Source of the DNA: Chloroflexota bacterium
GTDB lineage: Bacteria > Chloroflexota > Anaerolineae > B4-G1
Reading direction: 5' to 3'
Assembly: GCA_024232355.1 (NCBI GenBank)
Contig: JAAEPW010000890.1
Span: 1 to 22,103 of the forward strand
Length of the DNA: 22,103 nucleotides
Part shown: positions 1-7,513 of the stretch, one piece after another
Numbering within the stretch: the first letter of the stretch is position 1
How the letters are laid out: each line of letters starts with the position of its first letter
Notes under the pieces: model-generated
Told to the model about the DNA's origin: nothing
Database searches by the model: none
What the model saw: the letters and a program-made list of their open reading frames with translations, nothing else
Position numbers and translations under genes: made by a program

Positions 1-10
1 GATCAATCAT

Positions 11-460
11 ATGACAAATGTCCGTACGTTGAACATCCTGGCGGGTTTGACCTGGTACGCTGGGGCGGCTGCATTGTTGTCAAAAGGAACGCGTTTACTG
101 CTCCAGGCAGAAAACATCGACGGTGGGCGGGGCTGGCCGTGGATTGCCTTTGCGGTCGGTATTTCGGTGGGCGCAATCAAAGCCCGTTACCTACTCTTTA
201 AAAGCTGTCACAAAAACCTGGCGCGCATCGCCAGCCTAGCACGCCCTTGCTGGTGGCAATTTTTTCGTCCCCAATTCTTTGCATTTCTAGCGCTGATGAT
301 CACCTTTGGCGTGACCTCTTCACGTTTAGCAAAGGGACATTATGATGCCTTGTGCTTGATCGGTGCTGTTGATCTCTCCGTTGGTGTGGGTCTGTTGCTC
401 TCCGGTCTAGCTTTCTTCAAGCCTTTTCTTTCACCGTCACCGGTGATGAGAAGTAAATAA
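11..460 (+). CDS. Small multi-pass membrane protein, unknown function
   Basis: A 149-residue hydrophobic protein that I do not recognise. About four membrane segments can be seen, near residues 6-24, 43-62, 87-104 and 114-136. A short basic stretch with one Cys-His pair lies near residue 65, and the tail ends in basic residues. There are no heme motifs or catalytic signatures. It is the only convincing plus-strand gene and converges on the giant cytochrome gene, with 25 bases between the two stop codons and no clear terminator in that gap. The ATG at 11 lies so close to the window edge that its ribosome binding site and promoter cannot be judged; a start further upstream is possible. The length, membrane pattern and clean stop support a real gene, but its job cannot be inferred. 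Confidence 0.6.
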   Translation: MTNVRTLNILAGLTWYAGAAALLSKGTRLLLQAENIDGGRGWPWIAFAVGISVGAIKARYLLFKSCHKNLARIASLARPCWWQFFRPQFFAFLALMITFGVTSSRLAKGHYDALCLIGAVDLSVGVGLLLSGLAFFKPFLSPSPVMRSK

Positions 461-485
461 CGTCTTTCGCTCCACTATCTTTTGT

Positions 486-3400
486 CTACATCTCATCAGC
501 ACCCATATCATAACCGCCATCCTGCGGCCTCGAATCGCCATCAATGTCGTGGTCGAACGGATAGCTGGAACTGGCCGCATTGATACATGCCGAACCCGAT
601 TGGATGTGATAATTGCCGCCAGTCGTGGGGGCAGAAGATGGGTCCAATCCGTTTACAAAGCTGGGGGGATCAGAATTGTTGTTGCCGCCCATATCTTGGT
701 AACCGGCTACATCGGGCCAGGTGCCCGTGCTGGGGGCCTGGTTGATCAGCGTATTATAGACGTCCATCGCACTCCACCGGTTGTTGTTGGTGAAAATCTG
801 ATAGTCTTTGCCCGCCGGCCCGCCATAACCGGCGTCGTTGTTATAGATGATGCTGTTTTGGATGGTCGTCACGGTAGCGTTCAGGTGGTAGATTGCGCCG
901 CCGCCGCTGTTGGCATAGTTTCCGCTCAACGTGCAGAACAAATAGTCAGCATACCCCCGCTCGTTGACCGCGCCACCCAGACCAGTGGTCCTGTTCCCGG
1001 TCAACACGACGTTGGTCATGTTTGCCGAGGTTCCATTCTCAACATAGATACCGCCGCCACCGTTGCCGCCCGAGTCGTTCCCCTGGATAAAGGTGTCCGT
1101 AATGATCGCCCGTGAGCCGGTAGAGAGCAGATAAACTCCGCCTCCGGCATTGGTGCCAGTGTTACCGTTGATGACGCTCTCCTGGATGCTGACCTGGCAG
1201 GCGGACTGGCAGTGTACCCCGCCGCCGTTGCGTGCCTGGTTGTTCATAAGGGTCGTACTGATAATCTGGTGCGTCCCACTGTTGAAATACACGCCAGCGC
1301 CGTCGCCGGTGGTGCTATTGTCATAGATCTCACAGTTGGATATGATCAGGTTATTTCTGGTGTCAAAGGAATTTATACCTCGGCTGTTGCCGTGAACCTC
1401 GCAGTTTGTGATCGTCAACGGAGACGTATTGTTGACGTTGACGCCGTCGTTGGCCCCGGTCAGGGTAAATCCATCGATCACGACGTTGCTGCTGTGCTGG
1501 ATGCCAATCGCATACGTGCTACCGTCGATAACGGTCAGATCAGGGCCGCAAACCGCCCGGATGGTACGATTGTTCGTTGCGGTGTTTGCAAAGACATCTT
1601 CATAATATGTTTCCGCCGTGAAATCGTCTTGCGGATAGACCAGGACAGTGTCTCCATCCGAGGATGCATTCACACCGGTTTGTATCGTGCTTTGCCAGCC
1701 GATTCCTCCCGATGCTCTTACTTTGACGGCGTCGATCACGGTGACCACGCTGTCGGCGGTGGGGCTGCCAGAGGCGTCAAGCGCCCCGTCGGAGGCGTAA
1801 AAGCGGTAATCAAAGTCACCGGTACTGTTGAGGGTTCTGATGGTGCGATAAATCTTGCCGTCGGTGCAGTCAGTGTCTGCAGCTGAGATCTCGGTCAGAT
1901 TATGTTGTTCGCCGGCGTCATAGCCGTTGCCGTCCAGATCAACCCAAACCTGGATGTCGCTGCTGCCCGAGGCCGGACAGCCGTTGTCCGCGTCGGTATA
2001 GTTGACCAGGAACTCGTAATCGGCATCGATTGCGCCGGTGCGGGGGCTGACGCCACCAGTGCGGCATGCTCCAGGCTCCCAGGCAAGCGTTGGCGAGTTG
2101 TTTGCAGCCAGGGCAACGGTATTTGTGCCGCTGATGGGCGGGGTGCCTGTTGCTTGAGCGCCGCCATCGGTAGCATAGAAACGATAGTTGAGCACACCGT
2201 CGCTGCCGCCCCCGGGATCGTGAAGCGTCAGGCTCCTGGTAAAAGTCTCGCCGTTGGCATAGTTGCCATCTGGGTTGAGGATATTGGTGATGTTATATTT
2301 CTCCGATTCCTCGTATGTGCTATTATCGTCCTCGTCCACCCAGACCTGGAGCAGTTCTGGTACATTGTTATCGACATCCGTATAGACCACCCGGAATTCA
2401 AAGTTGCTGCCGCTGGCAGCGCTGTCCGGATCGACGCCATCATTGACATAGTTGCCCAATCCCACCCAGTTCAAGGTCGGAGCGGCGTTTGCCAGGACGA
2501 GGGTCTCGTTCGACATCGGTGTACCGGTGGCATCGTCTGTTCCATCGCTGGCATAGAAACGATAGGTGATGGTCCCATCGCTATTGCCGCCGCGCAGATT
2601 GACAACCAGCGTCCGGGTATAGTTTTCGCCGCTGCCATAGTTACCGTCGCCGTCTCCGGCCGGGTCCAGCGTGTATTGCTCGCCGGCTTGATAGCTGCCG
2701 TCGTCATTCTGATCTATCCACACCTGGACGGTGGTGGGGGCGTTGTTGTCCACGTCAGCATAGTTGATCTTGAATGTAAAGCTGATGCCGTGCGTGCCGA
2801 TGTCAGGGTCCACGCCATCCGTGGTATAACCGGTTGAGCTAGGCCAGGCCAGGATGGGCGCGTTGTTCGAGACAGCAAAGGTTCTATCGCTCGTCGGCGT
2901 GCCGGTGGCGTCATAGGCTCCGTCTGAGGCGCGGAACGTGTACCGGATATTTCCGTTCCCGACGTAATAAAGGATGAATGATCGGGTAAAGATCTCACCG
3001 TTGGCATAATTGCCGTCGCCCGGATCGAGGGCCATGTTTTCTTTTTCGCCCACATCGTCGTAATCGCCGTCGTCATTCAAATCGATCCAGACCTGTATCG
3101 AGGTGGGGGCGATGTTGTCGGCGTCGGTGTACGTCACGCGAAAGACAAAAGTGCTGCCCCCAAGGACACCTTCGGGGTTCACGCCGTCGCTAGCATAACC
3201 CGCGTCGCCCGTCCAGGCCAGCACCGGTGCACGGTTGAGGGAGAGTTCGTCAGACCCCATATCAACGCCAGCTCCCTGTGGACGAGAATCCCCGTCGATG
3301 TCATCGCCGGGCGCGCCCGTGGCGGTGCCTCGATCCACGGCGGGCGAGATCGACTTGAGATGGTAATCGAATGGCGTGCCGCCGGCAAAGAGCGGGTCGG

Positions 3401-6400
3401 TATAAATGTTCGTGGCGTCGATATTGAAACTGCCCGCGACGCCGCTCTTGGTCAGCGCATTTCCATTGTTGGGAACGACAGAATGATCGAAAGTAAAGTT
3501 GCCGTTGTTGGTGAAAATCTCGTAGCCGCTCTCTTTACTGCCGCTATCGTTGCCCCACAGGATGCTGTTTCTGAGCAAGACGGTGACCGTGTTGGCATAG
3601 ATGCCGCCCCCCTGACCGGTTGTGGTATTGGTCAGTTCGTTCTTGCTGATGGTCGAGTTGATAATGTCGGCTGTGATCCCGGAGGATTGCAAACGCACGC
3701 CTCCGCCCGTGTCGGCAGCCGTGTTCCCAGTGACGTTGCTGTTTTCGAACGTGATGCTGCTGATCGAGCCGTTCATATACACGCCGCCGCCGTTGGCGCT
3801 GGAGGTATTGGAGCTAATAACGGTCTTGCGGATGATGGGGCTCGAATTGTTGATGTATATTCCGCCGCCGTCAAGGTTAGCACTGTTGCCGGTGATGGTA
3901 CAGTCGTCAATGGTGATATTCGCGCCGAGATTTTGTATGAAAAGACCGCCGCCGTTGCCATTGCCTATACCCGACCCGGTGCTGGCGTTGTCCTGGATAA
4001 TGCTGTTGCTGATGCTGTGCGCGCCGATCCCGTCGTGATAATAGATACCAGCGCCACTGGTCGCTCCAACGTTATCGCGGATCACGCTGTCTTGCACGAT
4101 CAAGCGATTGCTGGAACTGCCCGAATAAATACCGCGATTATTGTTCCTGATGATGCTGTTGTTTACCGTGACGAACGCGCCATTGATGGTTATGCCGTTT
4201 GAGCCGCCGGTGATCGAGAAACCGTCCACAACGGCATACGTGCCGATGGTCTCGATAAAGACCGTGTTGCCTGCGGCATTGATGGTCGTGACCTCTGGCC
4301 CGCAGACGGATTCCAGGGTGATACCTTCATCAGCACCAGCGGGATTGTTGTCCAAGCGCACATTCTCGTTATAGGTGCCTTCATAGACCAGGATGGTACT
4401 GTTTGAGACGGCATCAATTGCCGTCTGTAATTGATTGTACCAGAGCGATCCAAAATCGATCGATCCGGTTCTGACCCCGACGGTATTGGTCGTGCTGACC
4501 ACAGTCACTTGGTTATCGACGCTAAGGGCAGGCGCGCCGATGGCGGCATCGGTCCCGTCCGAGGCGCTGAACTGATATGTGAGATCACCATCGCCGTCAT
4601 AGGCCAACTGGACCGTGGTCGAATAGATTTTGCCATTGGAACAATCACCGGCCCCGGCCGTCAGGTCGTAGGTCTCGCCAGCGTCTTGAACATCGTCGTC
4701 ATCCTGGTCGACCCACACCCTAACATAGCCGTTGGCTGGCGGGCACTGGTTGTCTGGATCAGTATATTTGACACTGAATTGGAAATCGCCGGACGCCAGG
4801 CCCCGGGCCGGTTTGACGCCGTTGGTGAGACAATCTTGAACCACCCAGTCGAGCATTGACACATTGTTCGACGACGCGGCAACAGTCACGTCATTGTTGG
4901 CTAATGGCCCGGCCTCCGTCGTGGCGTTATTCGTGCCGTCATTGGCCCGGAAGGTATAGTTGATCACACCATCCACCACATAATTTAGAAGAGTGCTATA
5001 TGAATAGAGCCTGCCGGTAGCATAATCGCCGCTGCCGGCGGTCATGGCAAATTGTTCTCCGGGCTCGTAACTGCCGTCTTCATCGACGTCGATCCAGACT
5101 TGGATCACGCTGGGCGCATCACCGTCAACGTCCGCATACGTGACCCGAAATTCAAAGCTGCCGCCATTGGCCCCGATATCCGGGTGGACGCCGTCGGCTT
5201 CAAAGAAGGCTTGCTCTGTCCAGGAAAGCGTCGGGGGGTTGTTGGCGACGGTCACCGTCCGGTCGGGAGTTTGGGCCGTTAGCCCGCCGGGGTCCGAGGC
5301 AAAAAAGCAGTAGGTAAAGGTATTGTCGCCATCTTTGGAAAGCGGCAATATCCGCGTATAGAGTTTGCCCTCTGTGCGGTCGCGATCCGATGGATCAGCC
5401 TCGGTCATCACATACCTTTCGCCGGGTTCATAGCTGCCGTTGTCGTTTTCGTCCACCCAGACCTCGATAGGTGACGGGGGATCGTGGTTCTTGTCTGTGT
5501 ACTCGATCCGGAATTCGAAAACGCTCTCAGCCAGGGCGCTTTCTGGATCGACGCCGTCCGACACATAGCCTGTCTCGCTGGTCCAGTTGAGGATTGGCGC
5601 CTGGGCAACGTCTTGGAAAGGCACACGGGGTTCTTGGTTCAGACTGCTGTTGTGGTGGCAATGAGAGCACAGATTTGAAGAACTGTTGGCCAGCCAGATC
5701 GTGCCTTCGCTGGCTGCCAGCGGGACGTGTTGCGGGTCCGGCTCCATATCGGGCGGGCTGTTATAGCTCAACACAATATCGCTATTATAATACCAGATCA
5801 GCAGCCCTGGATCTCTGCCGATCAGACTGCCATCGCGCACCATGGCCAACCTAGTGGACCCGTGCACATTGTGGCAAGACATGCAGGTGATGCGGCTGTT
5901 GTTGTTGCCGCTCCAATCGGCCTGGTAACGATAGTTGTTAAAAGAGCTGTCTCCAAAGTGGTACCAGTGGCGATTGACGCCATCGGTGACCAAGTTGGTG
6001 TTCATATTGCCCGCGTTGACAAATGGCCCTGGATCGTGACACTCAAAGCACAGCCTGAACTGTGCTTCGCAGACAAATCCATCGCTGGGGCACGAGTCAT
6101 CCGGGAATACTTGAGGCAGCGGTATCTTGAATGGCTCAAGCCCGCCGGACAGTTTGAGCCGGTAGCCCTGGCGATATAGAGCCGGATCGGTGCCACTGCT
6201 GTCGCCATCATTATACGTTCTAGGTTCCCCGTCGATGTGGGCCGTCGAAAAATCGTGGCAGCCGTCACAGTTCACCCCGGCCCCGGCAACGACGTCGCCG
6301 CTGGCAGGGTAGGTCTCTGTGATCGGCACGCCGTGACCGGTCTTGTAATAACCCCAACCCAGTCCGAAAACATCATAATTATAGTTGCCGTCTTGGTCTC

Positions 6401-7451
6401 CAATCACATTGGGTGCATCGGTGGACTGGATCGTAGATGGAGCTTGGTCGTGACATCCGGCGCACCATTTTTCCTTGCCCGCCATCAGGTCGTTGCCGAC
6501 GTACACGCCGCTGGCCCAATTGTCCTTGGCTCCCACCGAACCTGCCACGCTATTCACGCCGTTAAAAGACCCGCCGGGGCTGTGGCAGCCATCGCAGGCC
6601 GTGGTGGTTGCCAACGGCTGGCCGTCGGTAAAAGTGGCCTGGCCGTCGTTGTGCGTTGCGGCGGAAAAGAGGTGACAGGTGTCGCACGCATCGGTGCTGA
6701 TCTGGGGGCCAAACGGTATAGGCGCGAAATGCGTGCTATGGCTGCCGGCGAGATTAGGAGATGCACCGCCGTTGGGCGGTTGACCGTGGCAACTAGTGCA
6801 AGATGCCATAAAACCATCCTGGGTGTACAGATCGTCGTCGACGCTGTGCTGGTGACAGGTCGTACAATCTTGCTCGCTATAGTCGACACCGCCATCGTGG
6901 TTGGCACCGCCATCGTGGCTGTCTATAGGGTATCCGGGATTGTTATTGTTGCTGTGGCAAACGACGCAGATGCGGCTGTTGGGAGCACCGAGCCCATCAT
7001 CGAAGGAATTTGTCCCCGTGATGGCCGTAAAAGCGACCGGTCCAGACCGCGTTGGAAAAGCACCGGGCTGCACCACGACAGATTCCCTGATAGTGTACAG
7101 ATTGGCAGCACCGTGGGGATCGTGGCACTGAACGCAGAGCAGCTCAAAGTCCTCTTCGGCGCTGGCAGCATAGTCTGTATTGCCGTGGGTAGAAACAACG
7201 GGTGGCACTGACGCGCCGGTGCCATCGTGACAGGTGTAGCAAAAGGTGTTATCTTGAGCCGCAGAATAGAGGACAAAAGTGCCCGAGCCCGTGTGGGTGC
7301 GATGGCACGCAGCGCAAGCTCCAGATATATTGCCATAGCCGCCGTGAGGGCCACCGTCCGCCAGGATCGTGCGTGCTGTGGCTAAAGCCATGAGGACGGC
7401 GATCACCAGGACGATAAAGGAAGATACAGGCGGTATGTGTCGCTTTTTCAT
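486..7451 (-). CDS. Giant secreted multiheme cytochrome with Ig-like and beta-helix domains (copy B)
   Basis: A protein of about 2321 residues, predicted to be exported. Residues are counted here from a possible TTG start at 7469. The ATG at 7451 (residue 7) is preferred because it begins a standard signal peptide: a basic MKKRH start, a hydrophobic core and an ADGG end. Residues 51-604 hold 13 CXXCH heme motifs, including CHDPHG and CHNVHG, typical of the doubled-CXXCH cytochrome family. Three Ig-like repeats of about 125 residues follow (624-995), each with a VWVD-type strand and a DxNDxGxY acidic loop that may bind calcium. Next comes a right-handed parallel beta-helix (996-1413) ending in a choice-of-anchor-Q-like motif (DIDGDSRPQ...GSDE). 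Four more Ig-like repeats (1414-1910) and a second beta-helix (1911-2327) end in the same motif. No C-terminal membrane anchor is seen. A role in extracellular electron transfer or surface attachment is inference. Confidence 0.9.
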   Translation of the reverse strand: MKKRHIPPVSSFIVLVIAVLMALATARTILADGGPHGGYGNISGACAACHRTHTGSGTFVLYSAAQDNTFCYTCHDGTGASVPPVVSTHGNTDYAASAEEDFELLCVQCHDPHGAANLYTIRESVVVQPGAFPTRSGPVAFTAITGTNSFDDGLGAPNSRICVVCHSNNNNPGYPIDSHDGGANHDGGVDYSEQDCTTCHQHSVDDDLYTQDGFMASCTSCHGQPPNGGASPNLAGSHSTHFAPIPFGPQISTDACDTCHLFSAATHNDGQATFTDGQPLATTTACDGCHSPGGSFNGVNSVAGSVGAKDNWASGVYVGNDLMAGKEKWCAGCHDQAPSTIQSTDAPNVIGDQDGNYNYDVFGLGWGYYKTGHGVPITETYPASGDVVAGAGVNCDGCHDFSTAHIDGEPRTYNDGDSSGTDPALYRQGYRLKLSGGLEPFKIPLPQVFPDDSCPSDGFVCEAQFRLCFECHDPGPFVNAGNMNTNLVTDGVNRHWYHFGDSSFNNYRYQADWSGNNNSRITCMSCHNVHGSTRLAMVRDGSLIGRDPGLLIWYYNSDIVLSYNSPPDMEPDPQHVPLAASEGTIWLANSSSNLCSHCHHNSSLNQEPRVPFQDVAQAPILNWTSETGYVSDGVDPESALAESVFEFRIEYTDKNHDPPSPIEVWVDENDNGSYEPGERYVMTEADPSDRDRTEGKLYTRILPLSKDGDNTFTYCFFASDPGGLTAQTPDRTVTVANNPPTLSWTEQAFFEADGVHPDIGANGGSFEFRVTYADVDGDAPSVIQVWIDVDEDGSYEPGEQFAMTAGSGDYATGRLYSYSTLLNYVVDGVINYTFRANDGTNNATTEAGPLANNDVTVAASSNNVSMLDWVVQDCLTNGVKPARGLASGDFQFSVKYTDPDNQCPPANGYVRVWVDQDDDDVQDAGETYDLTAGAGDCSNGKIYSTTVQLAYDGDGDLTYQFSASDGTDAAIGAPALSVDNQVTVVSTTNTVGVRTGSIDFGSLWYNQLQTAIDAVSNSTILVYEGTYNENVRLDNNPAGADEGITLESVCGPEVTTINAAGNTVFIETIGTYAVVDGFSITGGSNGITINGAFVTVNNSIIRNNNRGIYSGSSSNRLIVQDSVIRDNVGATSGAGIYYHDGIGAHSISNSIIQDNASTGSGIGNGNGGGLFIQNLGANITIDDCTITGNSANLDGGGIYINNSSPIIRKTVISSNTSSANGGGVYMNGSISSITFENSNVTGNTAADTGGGVRLQSSGITADIINSTISKNELTNTTTGQGGGIYANTVTVLLRNSILWGNDSGSKESGYEIFTNNGNFTFDHSVVPNNGNALTKSGVAGSFNIDATNIYTDPLFAGGTPFDYHLKSISPAVDRGTATGAPGDDIDGDSRPQGAGVDMGSDELSLNRAPVLAWTGDAGYASDGVNPEGVLGGSTFVFRVTYTDADNIAPTSIQVWIDLNDDGDYDDVGEKENMALDPGDGNYANGEIFTRSFILYYVGNGNIRYTFRASDGAYDATGTPTSDRTFAVSNNAPILAWPSSTGYTTDGVDPDIGTHGISFTFKINYADVDNNAPTTVQVWIDQNDDGSYQAGEQYTLDPAGDGDGNYGSGENYTRTLVVNLRGGNSDGTITYRFYASDGTDDATGTPMSNETLVLANAAPTLNWVGLGNYVNDGVDPDSAASGSNFEFRVVYTDVDNNVPELLQVWVDEDDNSTYEESEKYNITNILNPDGNYANGETFTRSLTLHDPGGGSDGVLNYRFYATDGGAQATGTPPISGTNTVALAANNSPTLAWEPGACRTGGVSPRTGAIDADYEFLVNYTDADNGCPASGSSDIQVWVDLDGNGYDAGEQHNLTEISAADTDCTDGKIYRTIRTLNSTGDFDYRFYASDGALDASGSPTADSVVTVIDAVKVRASGGIGWQSTIQTGVNASSDGDTVLVYPQDDFTAETYYEDVFANTATNNRTIRAVCGPDLTVIDGSTYAIGIQHSSNVVIDGFTLTGANDGVNVNNTSPLTITNCEVHGNSRGINSFDTRNNLIISNCEIYDNSTTGDGAGVYFNSGTHQIISTTLMNNQARNGGGVHCQSACQVSIQESVINGNTGTNAGGGVYLLSTGSRAIITDTFIQGNDSGGNGGGGIYVENGTSANMTNVVLTGNRTTGLGGAVNERGYADYLFCTLSGNYANSGGGAIYHLNATVTTIQNSIIYNNDAGYGGPAGKDYQIFTNNNRWSAMDVYNTLINQAPSTGTWPDVAGYQDMGGNNNSDPPSFVNGLDPSSAPTTGGNYHIQSGSACINAASSSYPFDHDIDGDSRPQDGGYDMGADEM
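489..1739 (-). other. C-terminal parallel beta-helix domain of copy B
   Basis: About 417 residues of Asn/Gly-rich beta-helix rungs (for example GGGVYLLST and GGGIYVENG). The domain opens with a TVLVYPQDDF strand and ends with YHIQSGSACINA and DIDGDSRPQ...GADEM. The ending again is of choice-of-anchor-Q type and is followed directly by the TAG stop. No hydrophobic anchor or LPXTG motif follows. Confidence 0.75.
1740..3230 (-). repeat. Four Ig-like repeats, second set in copy B
   Basis: Four repeats of about 120-130 residues of the same type as the first set, starting at APVLAW, APILAW, APTLNW and SPTLAW. Acidic loops such as DLNDDGDY, DQNDDGSY and DEDDNSTY are kept. This set has no counterpart in the sister gene. 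Confidence 0.65.
3231..4484 (-). other. First parallel beta-helix domain of copy B with choice-of-anchor-Q-like end
   Basis: About 418 residues begin with a strand pattern (ILVYEGTYNENV) common at the start of pectin-lyase-fold repeats. Many short Asn/Gly-rich rungs follow, such as GGGIYINNS and ISSNTS, and the domain ends with DYHL, SPAVDRG and DIDGDSRPQ...GSDE. That ending matches the choice-of-anchor Q type seen at the C-terminus of many surface beta-helix proteins. Here it is internal and is followed by more Ig-like repeats. Confidence 0.75.
4485..5600 (-). repeat. Three Ig-like repeats, first set in copy B
   Basis: Three consecutive repeats of about 121-126 residues. Each runs from a PxLxW start through a DGVxP motif, an F-x-F strand, a YTDxD loop, VWVD or VWID, an acidic loop such as ENDNGSYE, then a YxFxASDG strand ending in TVTV. 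The pattern resembles bacterial Ig-like adhesion or spacer domains. I assign the fold by pattern only; it could be a distinct beta-sandwich family. Confidence 0.65.
5658..7319 (-). other. 13-heme region of giant cytochrome copy B
   Basis: This part of the gene encodes 13 CXXCH motifs in about 554 residues: CAACH, CYTCH, CVQCH, CVVCH, CTTCH, CTSCH, CDTCH, CDGCH, CAGCH, CDGCH, CFECH, CMSCH and CSHCH. Each would attach one heme c covalently in the extracytoplasmic space. Many extra histidines (for example in CHDPHG and THFAP) could serve as second axial ligands. The spacing of about 30-70 residues is looser than in compact cytochromes. Confidence 0.85.
6453..7375 (-). repeat. Near-identical paralogous tract, copy B end
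   Basis: This stretch covers the first nine heme motifs and the mature N-terminus. It matches 10752-11680 with roughly 95% identity in the parts compared by eye. Flanking regions of the two genes match much less well, and the signal peptides and hemes 10-13 differ clearly. The sharp edges suggest gene conversion rather than uniform divergence. Confidence 0.75.
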
Positions 7452-7479
7452 TTCCAGAATGTGTAGCAAACTGCCACTA

Positions 7480-7506
7480 TCACAGAAAATCGTGCAACCT
7501 GTGCAC
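7480..7506 (-). pseudogene. Relic of the sigma factor gene's 3' end
   Basis: In one frame this stretch reads V-H-R-L-H-D-F-L followed by TGA. The intact sigma factor at 11969-12907 ends V-R-R-L-R-D-F-L followed by TGA. Over 31 aligned bases (7477-7507 against 11966-11996) only four differ by eye. The similarity stops just before this point and continues weakly into the signal peptide region (AAAAAGCGACA against AAAAAACGACA). This is best explained as the left edge of the tandem duplication that made the second cytochrome gene. Confidence 0.7.
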
Positions 7507-7513
7507 TGTCGAC

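Noticed and set aside
549..7211. Many long plus-strand open frames opposite copy B of the giant cytochrome
   Set aside because: They are rich in Val, Ala, Ile, Arg and Gly with no domain pattern and lie antisense to a clearly coding frame with heme motifs and repeats. They result from the low stop frequency opposite GC-rich repeat codons.
7487..7506. GTGCA-CAGGT-TGCAC stem upstream of copy B as a regulatory RNA element
   Set aside because: The same bases are the last codons of the sigma factor gene at 11969-11995, so the similarity is explained by duplication of coding sequence.
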